Below, piece by piece: positions 40,849 to 49,367 of a DNA stretch of 64,000 nucleotides. The stretch's first letter is position 1, and every line of letters starts with the position of its first letter. Location: positions 1-64,000 of the forward strand of contig NZ_LVVY01000072.1 of assembly GCF_001650025.1 (NCBI RefSeq), read 5' to 3'. The notes beneath the pieces were generated by a model. It worked only from the letters and a program-made list of their open reading frames with translations. It was not told the DNA's origin and searched no databases. This DNA is from Devosia elaeis (GTDB lineage Bacteria; Pseudomonadota; Alphaproteobacteria; Rhizobiales; Devosiaceae). Both the position numbers and the translations under genes were made by a program.

Positions 40849-41163
40849 CCGGAGCCCCTTTCGGCAAAGTGTGACGGGGAGCCCGCACAGCCCGAGGCCT
40901 GGAACCGGCTCCCACCTTGCAGCCACGTCCGGCGAAACCGCCTGCGCCTTCCGCCGGACGCGCCGGGGCAACCGGACCCGCAACGATCCGCAGGCGGCCG
41001 GGACCGCCCTCGCCGCATCCCTCGCCGGATGCCCCGCAAATGTAGTTTACCTTAGGTGGTCGCGCCGACCGATAAGAACAGTTCGTAGGAGGAACCACCT
41101 AGGGGCAGGATGGAATAAGATTATATTCCTGTCAATTGATATAATTCCTAATGTTGACGCATG
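40849..41163 (-). other. Upstream region of the response regulator
   Basis: 315 bases with no gene. It contains the 8-bp inverted repeat at 41053-41101 and an AT-rich stretch at 41105-41160 with TTGACA and TATAAT-like words on the minus strand, plausibly the promoter of the regulator. Confidence 0.45.
41053..41101. promoter_or_regulatory. Inverted repeat TAGGTGGT...ACCACCTA, possible operator
   Basis: TAGGTGGT at 41053-41060 and ACCACCTA at 41094-41101 form a perfect 8-bp inverted repeat, 33 bases apart, upstream of the atypical regulator. It could be the regulator's own binding site; inferred only from position. Confidence 0.4.
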
Positions 41164-41185
41164 AAAAAGGCCGGCAATGCCGGCC
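41164..41185 (-). terminator. Terminator downstream of mscL
   Basis: On the minus strand GGCCGGC, loop ATT, GCCGGCC is followed by TTTTT, 25 bases after the mscL stop. Confidence 0.85.
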
Positions 41186-41209
41186 CTTTCCGTCATGACT
41201 GCGATTGGG

Positions 41210-41602
41210 TCAGCTCTTGCTGGCGCGGATGGCGTCGCGAATCTCGGTGAGCAGGACTTCTTCCTTGGTGGGGGCCGGAGTGGTTTCCACCGGCTCCTTG
41301 GCGGCCTCGCGCTTGAGCGAATTGATGAACTTGACCACCATGAACAGCACGAAGGCAATGATGGTGAACTTGACCACGGCATTGATGAAGAGGCCAATGC
41401 GGACCTGGGCCTCGCCGACCTGGATCACCAGGCTCGAAAAATCGATGCCGCCGATGATGATGCCGATCAGCGGCATGAACAGGTCATCCACGATCGAGGA
41501 CACGATCGCCCCGAACGCGGCGCCGATGATCACGCCGATGGCCAAGTCGATCATATTGCCTTTGACGGCAAAGTCCCGGAATTCCTTCAAAAATCCGCTC
41601 AT
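41210..41602 (-). CDS. mscL: Large-conductance mechanosensitive channel
   Basis: 130 residues with the MscL hallmarks: N-terminal amphipathic helix MSGFLKEFRDFAVKGN, TM1 MIDLAIGVIIGAAFGAIVSS, periplasmic loop, TM2 and a charged C-terminal helix. The channel opens on osmotic downshock and is in the inner membrane. ATG 41602. Followed by a strong terminator, so monocistronic. Confidence 0.95.
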   Translation of the reverse strand: MSGFLKEFRDFAVKGNMIDLAIGVIIGAAFGAIVSSIVDDLFMPLIGIIIGGIDFSSLVIQVGEAQVRIGLFINAVVKFTIIAFVLFMVVKFINSLKREAAKEPVETTPAPTKEEVLLTEIRDAIRASKS

Positions 41603-41772
41603 CGCAAGCCCTCTCGCTTTGTCTGCCGCCGGATCGACGGTCTGCTGGTAAACCCAGGTTAACGATTGCCCGGTTTTTTGGCAAAAGCAATGGGTCCAAG
41701 GGCGGTCTTGCACTGAACACTGGCGCGGCGGATAACCGGATTGTTCCAGCAGAAAGGCAACGCGCCGCCCTC

Positions 41773-43395
41773 ATGCCCTTGCATCCCGAAGACCCGGCCT
41801 CGGCCCTGCGGCTGGCCATGGACCATGTTCCGCAAGGCATCGCCGTCTTCGATGCCGGGCTGCGCTTGGTCACCTCCAATGCGCGCTATAATGGCCTCCT
41901 GGCCCTGCCGGCCGACCTGACCCGCCCGGGCACGGCCCTGTTCGACATCGCCCTGTTCTCCGCCGAACGCGGCGATCTGGGCGCCGGCGACGCGGCGCGG
42001 CTGGCCATCGAGCGCATCAATGTGCTCACCTCCTCGGTCACCACGGTCACCCAGCGCATGGGCAATGCCGGCCAGGTGCTGGAATTTCACTCCAGCCGCC
42101 TGCCCGATGGCGGGCTGGTCATCAGCTTCTCCGACGTCACCGCCAGGGTGCGGGCCGAGCAGCAATTGGAACAGGTCAACCAGACCCTGGAGCGGCGGGT
42201 GGAGGAGCGCACCGCCGCCCTGCGCCAGGTCAATGCCGAGCTCGAAGTGGCGCGCGCCAAGGCCGATGCCTCCAACCACGACAAGACGCGTTTCCTGGCC
42301 GCGGCCAGCCATGACCTGCTGCAGCCGCTGAATGCCGCGCGCCTCTATACCTCGACCCTGATCGAGCGCGCCAAATCCACCGCCTTCGCCGACCTGGCCA
42401 ATTCCATCGAGGCCTCGCTGACCGCGGTGGAGGACATCATGAGCGCCCTGCTCGATATTTCGCGCATCGACAGCGGCGCATTGAAACCCGCGCCGACGCC
42501 GATGCAGGCGCAGGACCTGCTGCGCAAGACCGAGGTGGAATTCGCCCCCATGGCCCGGGAGCGCTCGATTTCCCTGCGCATGGTGCCGACCGGCGCCACC
42601 GTTCTGGCCGACCGGGCGCTGCTGGGCCGCATCGTGCAGAACCTGGTCTCCAATGCCATCAAATATACCCCGGTGGGCGGCAAGGTGCTGGTGGGCCTGC
42701 GCAAGCGCGGCAATCGCTGGCGGCTCGACGTGGTCGATACCGGCATCGGCTTCAACAAGGACCAGCACAAGCTCGTCTTCGCCGAATTCTCCCGGCTCGA
42801 ACGCGGCGCCCGCATGGCCCAGGGCCTGGGGCTGGGCCTCTCCATCGTGCAGAGGCTGGTGGCCGCCCTGGGGCTGACGCTGGAACTCGACAGCCGCGAG
42901 GGCCATGGCTCGCGCTTTTCCATCTATCTGCCCGCCCTGCGCAATGGACGGCCCGCCAGCAAGGCCGAACCCGCCCTGCCCGAGCCCGGCTTCGGTACGC
43001 TGAGCCTGCGCGTGCTGTGCGTGGACAATGAAAGCGCCATTCTCGAAGCCATGGAGGGGCTGCTCACCCATTGGGGATGCGATGTGCGCACCGCCCTCTC
43101 GCTCAAGCAGATCGACCGCGAGCGATTGCTGGAAGGCTGGTATCCGGACCTGGTGCTGATGGATTACCATCTCGACCAGACATCGGGCCTGGATGCCATC
43201 GAATGGCTGCGCCACAATCTGGGCGGCCATCTGCCCGCCGCATTGGTCACCGCCGATCGCAGCCCGGCCGTGCGCAGCCTGGCCGAGGATCGCGGCATCG
43301 CCGTCATCACCAAGCCGGTCAAACCCGCCGCCCTGCGCGCCACGATCAGCGGGTTGGCCAATCAGAGCGGCAGGGGCACGCAAAGGGCGGGGTAA
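41773..43395 (+). CDS. Hybrid histidine kinase (PAS-like, HisKA, HATPase, receiver), NahK/ErcS-like
   Basis: 540 residues with no membrane helix. A PAS-like sensor (MDHVPQGIAVFDAGLRLV), a coiled coil, HisKA with phospho-His in FLAAASHDLLQPLNAARLY, HATPase boxes (NLVSNAIKYTP, DTGIGF, GLGLGLSIVQR) and a C-terminal receiver with an intact Asp (DLVLMDYHLDQTSG). This order and the SHDLLQPL H-box are those of the NahK/ErcS-type kinases. Ligand unknown. The atypical regulator 900 bases away is a candidate partner. Confidence 0.9.
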   Translation: MPLHPEDPASALRLAMDHVPQGIAVFDAGLRLVTSNARYNGLLALPADLTRPGTALFDIALFSAERGDLGAGDAARLAIERINVLTSSVTTVTQRMGNAGQVLEFHSSRLPDGGLVISFSDVTARVRAEQQLEQVNQTLERRVEERTAALRQVNAELEVARAKADASNHDKTRFLAAASHDLLQPLNAARLYTSTLIERAKSTAFADLANSIEASLTAVEDIMSALLDISRIDSGALKPAPTPMQAQDLLRKTEVEFAPMARERSISLRMVPTGATVLADRALLGRIVQNLVSNAIKYTPVGGKVLVGLRKRGNRWRLDVVDTGIGFNKDQHKLVFAEFSRLERGARMAQGLGLGLSIVQRLVAALGLTLELDSREGHGSRFSIYLPALRNGRPASKAEPALPEPGFGTLSLRVLCVDNESAILEAMEGLLTHWGCDVRTALSLKQIDRERLLEGWYPDLVLMDYHLDQTSGLDAIEWLRHNLGGHLPAALVTADRSPAVRSLAEDRGIAVITKPVKPAALRATISGLANQSGRGTQRAG

Positions 43396-43468
43396 GAACC
43401 GCGAGCGCCGAAACACCAATAGACCTCATCCCGGGCGTGTCGCAGGCGAGGTCGTGGCGGCCGGCGGG

Positions 43469-44335
43469 TCAGTCGGCCTGTCCGACCGGCTCGCCCATGA
43501 TCGGCAGGTTGTAGAACTGGCGCACGATGTCCCAGCCCTCGTCGGCGCTGTCCACCAGGCTGAACAGGTCTGGATCGGTGGGCGAGATGGTGCCCGCCTC
43601 GGCCAGGGCCTCCAGGTTGATCACCTTGGTCCAGAAGTGCTTGCCGAACAGCAGGACCGGCACCTTTTCCATGCGTCCGGTCTGGATCAGGGTCAGCGTC
43701 TCGAAGAATTCGTCAAGCGTGCCGAAGCCGCCGGGGAACACCGCCACCACCTTGGCCCGGATCAGGAAATGGATCTTGCGGGTGGCGAAATAGTGGAAAT
43801 TGAACGAGAGGTCCGGCGTCACGTAGAGATTGGGCGCCTGTTCGTGCGGCAGGACGATATTGAGCCCGATGGAGGGCGCGCCCATATCGGCGGCGCCGCG
43901 ATTGCCCGCCTCCATGACGCCCGGCCCGCCGCCGGTCACCACCACGAATTCCTTGTAGTCCAGCGAGGCCGAGGTCTGCGACGCCAATTGCGCAAAGCGG
44001 CGCGCTTCCTCGTAAAAGACCGAGGCGGCTTCGAGGTTCTTTTTCTGCGCCTCGTTCTTGGCGGCCCAGGCGGGCTTGCCCGGCTCGGGAATGCGGGCGC
44101 CGCCGAACAGCACCACGGTCGAGAGAATGCCATGTTCGCGCAGGCGGAATTCGGGCTTGAGATATTCGAGCTGGAACCGGACCCCGCGCGTATCCTCGGA
44201 GGTCATGAATTCGTCATCGGCAAAAGCCAGCCGATAGGCCGCGCTGCGGGTCTGCGGCGTGTCGGGCGCCTTGCGCGAAACGGCGATGTCCTCGCTGGAG
44301 GTCCGCAACGATGTCGGGTGGCGCCGTTTAGTCAA
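43469..44335 (-). CDS. LOG family protein (TIGR00730-type)
   Basis: 288 residues from TTG 44335 (CAGGAG upstream); an alternative is ATG 44204 (245 aa), which is nearer to the usual family size. VVVTGGGPGVMEAGNRGA and the catalytic PGGFGTLDEFFE motif identify a LOG-type nucleoside monophosphate phosphoribohydrolase fold (cytokinin-activating LOG or YgdH-like). The actual nucleotide substrate is unknown. Confidence 0.9.
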   Translation of the reverse strand: MTKRRHPTSLRTSSEDIAVSRKAPDTPQTRSAAYRLAFADDEFMTSEDTRGVRFQLEYLKPEFRLREHGILSTVVLFGGARIPEPGKPAWAAKNEAQKKNLEAASVFYEEARRFAQLASQTSASLDYKEFVVVTGGGPGVMEAGNRGAADMGAPSIGLNIVLPHEQAPNLYVTPDLSFNFHYFATRKIHFLIRAKVVAVFPGGFGTLDEFFETLTLIQTGRMEKVPVLLFGKHFWTKVINLEALAEAGTISPTDPDLFSLVDSADEGWDIVRQFYNLPIMGEPVGQAD

Positions 44336-44431
44336 TGCGAACTCCTGCCTTGTCCGGTATGAAACCGGCTCGAAACAATTCTGCCCTCCAGAGGGCATAA
44401 CCAGAGCGGGTTGTTCGGGCAAGGGCGGGGC

Positions 44432-45304
44432 ATGGCCAATCGGTTCACGAGTGTGGAAGCGGGCATCGACCGGGCGGCGCATGCCATATTGGCGCGCATG
44501 CCACGCGGACGGCTGGCCGATGGCCTCATCGAGTTCCTGGTCTTCGGGCTGAAACAGGCCTGGGCATGCCTGTTCGGCGGGCTGATGCTGGGCATGATTT
44601 TGCTCACCCGGCTCTATTGGCCCGAGATCGGCCTCAACCGCTACGATTTCTGGTTCATCGCCGCGCTGCTGATCCAGGCCGGGATGATCCTGTTCAAGCT
44701 CGAAACGCTGGAAGAGGCCCGCGTCATCCTCATCTTCCACCTGGTCGGCACCGGCATGGAAATCTTCAAGACCGCCGCCGGCTCCTGGATTTACCCCGAC
44801 GAGGCGATTTTCCGCATCGGTGGCGTGCCGCTCTTTTCCGGCTTCATGTATGCCTGTGTTGGCTCCTACATGGCGCGCATCCAGCGCATTTTCGACATCA
44901 CCTTCACCCGCTATCCGCCGCTCTGGATGAGTGTGCTGCTGGCGCTGGCCATCTACATCAATTTCTTCTCCCACCATTACATCTTCGATTTCCGCTGGCT
45001 CCTCTTCGCCGCCATCGTGCTGCTCTATGGCCGCAGTTTCATGCATTACCGGGTGTTCCGCTTCCGCCATGCCATGCCCATGCTGCTGGCTTTTCTCCTG
45101 GTGGCCCTGTTCATCTGGATCGCGGAGAATATCGGCACCTGGAGCCGCGCCTGGATTTATCCGAACCAGGCGGAGGGCTGGGCGCTGGTCAGCTGGAGCA
45201 AGCTGGGTTCATGGTATCTGCTGATGCTGATATCGGTGGTGCTGGTGACCCTGGTGCATCCGCCCCGCCGCCACGATTCCGACAGCAAGGACCGCCCCGC
45301 GTGA
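44432..45304 (+). CDS. DUF817 family membrane protein
   Basis: 290 residues, about eight membrane helices. The family pattern [53 protein letters not shown] and [15 protein letters not shown] is clear. Function unknown. ATG 44432 has a poor GGGCGGGG site. It overlaps the pseudouridine synthase start by four bases. Confidence 0.88.
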   Translation: MANRFTSVEAGIDRAAHAILARMPRGRLADGLIEFLVFGLKQAWACLFGGLMLGMILLTRLYWPEIGLNRYDFWFIAALLIQAGMILFKLETLEEARVILIFHLVGTGMEIFKTAAGSWIYPDEAIFRIGGVPLFSGFMYACVGSYMARIQRIFDITFTRYPPLWMSVLLALAIYINFFSHHYIFDFRWLLFAAIVLLYGRSFMHYRVFRFRHAMPMLLAFLLVALFIWIAENIGTWSRAWIYPNQAEGWALVSWSKLGSWYLLMLISVVLVTLVHPPRRHDSDSKDRPA

Positions 45305-45861
45305 CGCGCCTCATCCTCTTCAACAAGCCGTTCAACGTGCTGACCCAGTTCACCGGCGAGGGCGCGACGCTGGCCGATTACCTCAAGGTGCCGGGCGTCT
45401 ATCCCGCCGGCCGGCTCGACAAGGACAGCGAGGGCCTGTTGCTGCTGACCGATCACGGCAAGCTCCAGGCCCGCATCGCCGACCCGAAATTCAAGCTGGA
45501 AAAGACCTATCTGGTGCAGGTGGAAGGCGAACCGGACGAGGCGGCCCTGGACCAATTGCGCCGGGGCGTCATTCTCAAGGACGGCCCCACGCGCCCGGCA
45601 AAGGCCAGGCGCATCGCCCCGCCCGATCTCTGGCCGCGCGACCCGCCGGTGCGCTATCGCAAAAGCGTTCCGGACAGCTGGCTGTCGCTGACCATCAGCG
45701 AGGGCCGCAACCGCCAGGTGCGGCGGATGACCGCCGCCATCGGCTTTCCCACGCTGCGCCTGGTGCGCTGGCAGATCGGCGCCTGGAGCCTCGAGGGCCT
45801 GGCGCCCGGTCAATGGCGGGAGGCGAAGCCTGCCCTGCCCGTCCATGCACGGAAGTCCTGA
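45301..45861 (+). CDS. rluE: 23S rRNA pseudouridine synthase, RluE-like
   Basis: 186 residues from GTG 45301. The catalytic Asp lies in [19 protein letters not shown], the start motif [14 protein letters not shown] and the end [16 protein letters not shown] are typical. RluE makes pseudouridine 2457 of 23S rRNA; the RluE assignment rests on length and motif variants, with no S4 domain. Coupled to the DUF817 gene. Confidence 0.87.
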   Translation: MTRLILFNKPFNVLTQFTGEGATLADYLKVPGVYPAGRLDKDSEGLLLLTDHGKLQARIADPKFKLEKTYLVQVEGEPDEAALDQLRRGVILKDGPTRPAKARRIAPPDLWPRDPPVRYRKSVPDSWLSLTISEGRNRQVRRMTAAIGFPTLRLVRWQIGAWSLEGLAPGQWREAKPALPVHARKS

Positions 45862-45961
45862 AGCCCTGGCAATCGCCGCGGGCCATGTCGAAATCCGCCC
45901 GGCCCGTTCGTCGGGATGGTGAAGGCGGCCACATGGCCCGCCCAGCCTCAAGGAGGATTTC

Positions 45962-46300
45962 ATGACGCAATACCTGGTCGCCATCCACCTGCCCGACGAT
46001 TATGATTCCAGCCGGGAGGAGCAGGCCATGATCGACGATATCGATGCGCTCAACGACGACATGGTCGCCGCCGGCATCAGGGTGTTCGTGGGCGGCCTGC
46101 GCCCTGCCCGCAGCGCCATGTCGCTCCGGACCGAGCCGGACGGCAATGTCATCGTCACCGATGGCCCCTATATCGAAAGCAAGGAACATGTGGGCGGCTT
46201 CTGGGTGCTCGAACTCGCCAGCCAGGAGGAAGCCCTGGCCTGGGGCCGCAAGGCCGCCATCGCCTGCCGCGCGCCGGTCGAAGTGCGCGCCTTCAACTGA
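45962..46300 (+). CDS. YciI/DGPF domain protein
   Basis: 112 residues with the DGPF-type block VTDGPYIESKEHVGGFWVLELAS and an N-terminal MTQYLVAIHLPDD. These small ferredoxin-fold proteins often accompany ECF sigma factors; none is nearby here. Enzymatic role unproven. AAGGAGG precedes ATG 45962. Confidence 0.88.
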   Translation: MTQYLVAIHLPDDYDSSREEQAMIDDIDALNDDMVAAGIRVFVGGLRPARSAMSLRTEPDGNVIVTDGPYIESKEHVGGFWVLELASQEEALAWGRKAAIACRAPVEVRAFN

Positions 46301-46305
46301 GGACA

Positions 46306-46704
46306 ATGCCCATGAAGCCGGCCACGATCGAGGCCTATAACGACGCCCAGGCCGATGCGGACCGCGCCATCTGCCAGGCCCTCCGGCAGGTCATCGACAG
46401 GGAACTGCCCGATGCCGAGAGCAAGATCTGGCATGCCCATCCGGTCTGGTTCCTCGAAGGCAATCCGATCGTGGGCTACAGCAAGCTCAAGACCTGCGTG
46501 CGCCTCCTGTTCTGGAGCGGGCAATCCTTCAAAACCCCGGGCCTTGCCGTGGAAGGCACCTTCAAGGCCGCCGAAAAGCGCTACACTGCGCTCCCCCAGA
46601 TCGACGAAACCGCGCTGACCGCCTGGCTGGCCGAAGCCCGGGACATCCAGTGGGACTACAAGAACGTGGTCAAGAACAGGGGCCGGCTGGAGCGGCTCAG
46701 ATAG
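46306..46704 (+). CDS. DUF1801 (YdhG-like) domain protein
   Basis: 132 residues: IDRELPDAESKIWHAHPVWFLEGNPIVGYSKL and LLFWSGQSF define the DUF1801 fold. Begins five bases after the YciI gene, a common pairing. ATG 46306 or 46312. Function unknown. Confidence 0.85.
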   Translation: MPMKPATIEAYNDAQADADRAICQALRQVIDRELPDAESKIWHAHPVWFLEGNPIVGYSKLKTCVRLLFWSGQSFKTPGLAVEGTFKAAEKRYTALPQIDETALTAWLAEARDIQWDYKNVVKNRGRLERLR

Positions 46705-47601
46705 TCAGGGTCGGTAGCGCAGCGCTTCGACGAGCCGCGCGAAAGCCGGCGATGTCTGGCCGCGGCTGGGATAATAGAGGTGATAGCCCTCGAAGGTGGG
46801 CATCCAATCCGCCAAAACCTGCAAAAGCGCGCCGCTTCGGATATGGGGCAGCGCCGCTTCTTCCGGAATGCAGGCCAGCCCATGGCCCTCCAGCGCCGCC
46901 GTCAGCACATGGCTGCCGGAATTGAAGGCCAGTTGTCCCTCGACCCGCACGTTGAGGCGTCTGCCCTCCTTCTCGAACTCCCAGGCATAGAAGCCGCCAT
47001 AGGTGATCAGCCGCAGGTTGATGCAATTGTGTCCGGTCAGGTCTTCGGGCTGCGCGGGGTGCGGGCGGTCCCTGAAATAGGCCGGGGCGCCGACCACGGC
47101 CATCTGCCAATCCGGTGCGATCTGGGTCGCGACCATGTCCTTGGCCACCTGCTCGCCCAGCCGAACGCCGGCATCGTAACCACGCTCGACGATGTCGATC
47201 AGGCCATTCTCGGAATCGATCTCGATCTTGATATCGGGATGGTCGTGGGCAAAACGGCTGATCTTGGGCCAGAGGACGCTGCGCAGCGCATGCTCGGCGA
47301 CATTGAGGCGGATCGTGCCGGCCGGCCGGTCGCGAAAGGCGCTCAAGGCCGCGATTTCTACGGCGATCTGGTCTATGGACGGGCCGACCGTGTTGAGCAG
47401 GCGCTGCCCGGCCTCCGTAGTGGAGACGCTGCGCGTCGTGCGCTTGAGCAGGGGAACACCCAGGCGCCGCTCCAACTCCCGGATTGTCTGGCTCAGCGCC
47501 GATTGCGAAACGCCCATCGTCGCCGCCGCCTTGGTGAAACTGCGGGCCCGCGCCACGGCGAGGAAAGCCTGCAGGTCACGCATGTCCGCGCCGTAATTCA
47601 T
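46705..47601 (-). CDS. LysR family transcriptional regulator
   Basis: 298 residues. N-terminal HTH: MRDLQAFLAVARARSFTKAAATMGVSQSALSQTIRELERRLG (quoted in part: SFTKAAATMGVSQSALSQ), then the periplasmic-binding-like effector domain with SGSHVLTAALEGHGLACIPEE. Divergent from the Bcr/CflA-type efflux gene, so likely its regulator. GGAGAGC precedes ATG 47601. Confidence 0.92.
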   Translation of the reverse strand: MNYGADMRDLQAFLAVARARSFTKAAATMGVSQSALSQTIRELERRLGVPLLKRTTRSVSTTEAGQRLLNTVGPSIDQIAVEIAALSAFRDRPAGTIRLNVAEHALRSVLWPKISRFAHDHPDIKIEIDSENGLIDIVERGYDAGVRLGEQVAKDMVATQIAPDWQMAVVGAPAYFRDRPHPAQPEDLTGHNCINLRLITYGGFYAWEFEKEGRRLNVRVEGQLAFNSGSHVLTAALEGHGLACIPEEAALPHIRSGALLQVLADWMPTFEGYHLYYPSRGQTSPAFARLVEALRYRP

Positions 47602-47803
47602 TAGCTCTCCTAATAGACACAAGTGGATTTTACTGGATTATCGCAGAACCGCAAAGCGCTATGCTGCATCCAGGCAGGAGGAGGTGGTGATTGCGACCAA
47701 GTTTGTTTTCGTCGGCGCCATACCCTCGCTGCCGGCGGGACACGAGATGCGCGCGCGCCTTATGGTACCCCCGCGACACCCCGCGCCTAACCCGAGAATA
47801 TCC

Positions 47804-49042
47804 ATGACCACCGAAACCGCCCCCGCGCATGATGCACCGCAAGCCGAGCACTATCGGGGCGTATGGCTCACGGTCCTGCTCAGCCTGCTCCTTGGCTTCG
47901 CCTCGATCTCCACCGATCTCTACCTCCCGGCGCTGCCCAGCATGGCGGCGAGCCTGGGGGCGAGCCAGGGCACGCTCGAATTGACCGTCTCCGGCTACCT
48001 GCTCGGTTTCAGCCTGGGGCAATTGTTCTGGGGACCGGTCAGCGACCGTTATGGCCGCAAGGTGCCGCTTCTGGCCGGAGTGGCCATTTTCGCCGTCGGC
48101 GCGGCAGGCTGCGCCTTGTCCACCGACGCCTTCCAGATGATCGGCTGGCGCATCGTGCAGGCTCTCGGCGCCAGCGCGGCGGTGGTCATCGGCCGCGCCA
48201 TGGTCCGCGACCTCTTCGCGCGCGAGGAAGCCGCCCGGGTGCTCTCGACGCTCATGACGATCATGGGCGTCGCTCCGCTTCTGGGTCCCATCCTGGGCGC
48301 ACAGATCCTGGCGATCTCTTCGTGGCAATATATCTTCTGGACATTGGTGGCGATCGGGCTGGTGACGTCGCTCGGCGTGGTCCGGACCACGGAATCGTTG
48401 CCCCGGGACCGGCGCATGGATGCCGGACTGGGCAGCGCATTCGCGCATTATGGGCAGCATCTGCGCAATTCGCGGCTGATGCTTTATGCTGGCGTGCTCG
48501 GCTGCTTTGCCGCCGGCGTCTTCGCCTATGTCGCCGGCTCCTCTTTCGTGTTCATCCAATATTACCGACTCTCGCCCGATGCCTATGGGCTGGTATTCGC
48601 GGCCGGCATTGCAGGCATCATGCTGGCCAATATAGTCAACCGGCACCTCATCGGACGCTTCAGCAGCGACAGCCTGATGCTCACGGGCACCTTCGTGCGC
48701 CTGGCGGCGGGGCTCGTCGTGCTCGGCGTTGTAGCCGCCGGCTCGGACGGCCTGGTCGTCTTCACCGTCGGCCTGGCGGTGTTCGTGGCGATGAACGGCC
48801 TGGTCGGCGCAAATGCGGTGGCCGGCGGGCTGGCAAGCGTCGATCATGGCACCGGTTCCGCCTCCGCCCTGCTCGGGTTCGCGCAATATGGGGGCGGCAT
48901 GGTCGGGTCGGCGCTGGTCGGGGCGCTCGCCGATGGAACGCCCTTTCCCATGGCCATCATCATCGTGGTCAGCGCGGTGGCAACGATAGCTTGCGCGGCC
49001 ACCCTGAAATACATGAAACACCCCGATTCCGCGCAGCCCTGA
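47804..49042 (+). CDS. Bcr/CflA family multidrug efflux transporter (MFS)
   Basis: 412 residues with twelve membrane helices. FASISTDLYLPALPSMAASLG in helix 1 and GPVSDRYGRKVPLL in the loop 2/3 are signatures of the Bcr/CflA subgroup of drug:proton antiporters. Known members export bicyclomycin, chloramphenicol or florfenicol. ATG 47804 lies about 200 bases from the divergent LysR gene. Substrate unknown. Confidence 0.92.
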   Translation: MTTETAPAHDAPQAEHYRGVWLTVLLSLLLGFASISTDLYLPALPSMAASLGASQGTLELTVSGYLLGFSLGQLFWGPVSDRYGRKVPLLAGVAIFAVGAAGCALSTDAFQMIGWRIVQALGASAAVVIGRAMVRDLFAREEAARVLSTLMTIMGVAPLLGPILGAQILAISSWQYIFWTLVAIGLVTSLGVVRTTESLPRDRRMDAGLGSAFAHYGQHLRNSRLMLYAGVLGCFAAGVFAYVAGSSFVFIQYYRLSPDAYGLVFAAGIAGIMLANIVNRHLIGRFSSDSLMLTGTFVRLAAGLVVLGVVAAGSDGLVVFTVGLAVFVAMNGLVGANAVAGGLASVDHGTGSASALLGFAQYGGGMVGSALVGALADGTPFPMAIIIVVSAVATIACAATLKYMKHPDSAQP

Positions 49043-49138
49043 CCTTAGCGGGGGAGATCGCCTCGCACCGCCCGATTACGACCCGGCCGCTCGCGCCCGC
49101 CCCCTTGCATCCTCGGCCAATAATCCGCATATAGGCCC

Positions 49139-49235
49139 TCGGGAGGTTGGCGCGGACGTGTTCCTCGCCAACCGGGTCAGGTCCGGAAGGAAGCAGCCCC
49201 AACGAGATCCTCACGGGTCGATGCCAGCCTCCTAC
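49139..49235 (+). ncRNA. ffs: Signal recognition particle RNA (4.5S type)
   Basis: The conserved domain IV hairpin GGGTCAGGTCCGGAAGGAAGCAGCC is read in part as GTCCGGAAGGAAGCAGCC at 49181-49198, and GGGAGGTTGGC (from 49141) pairs with GCCAGCCTCC (to 49233). It lies just upstream of dnaX, the common alphaproteobacterial position. Confidence 0.95.
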
Positions 49236-49367
49236 TCAATCTGTTCACAAGTGGGCATATCGGCCCCGCAAATCCGTTCTTGGCTTTTGCGGTCGGACGC
49301 GGCTTGCCCTATGGTCCGGGCATGAACGAAGGCAGATTCCCGACAAGGCGGCACACGGACGGGCGGC

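Noticed and set aside
41659-43419. Open frame of about 586 codons antisense to the hybrid kinase
   Set aside because: Low-complexity Gln/Gly/Ala translation that mirrors the codon bias of the real gene.
47630-49021. Antisense frame over the Bcr/CflA-type gene
   Set aside because: His/Gly/Arg-rich shadow of a clear twelve-helix transporter.
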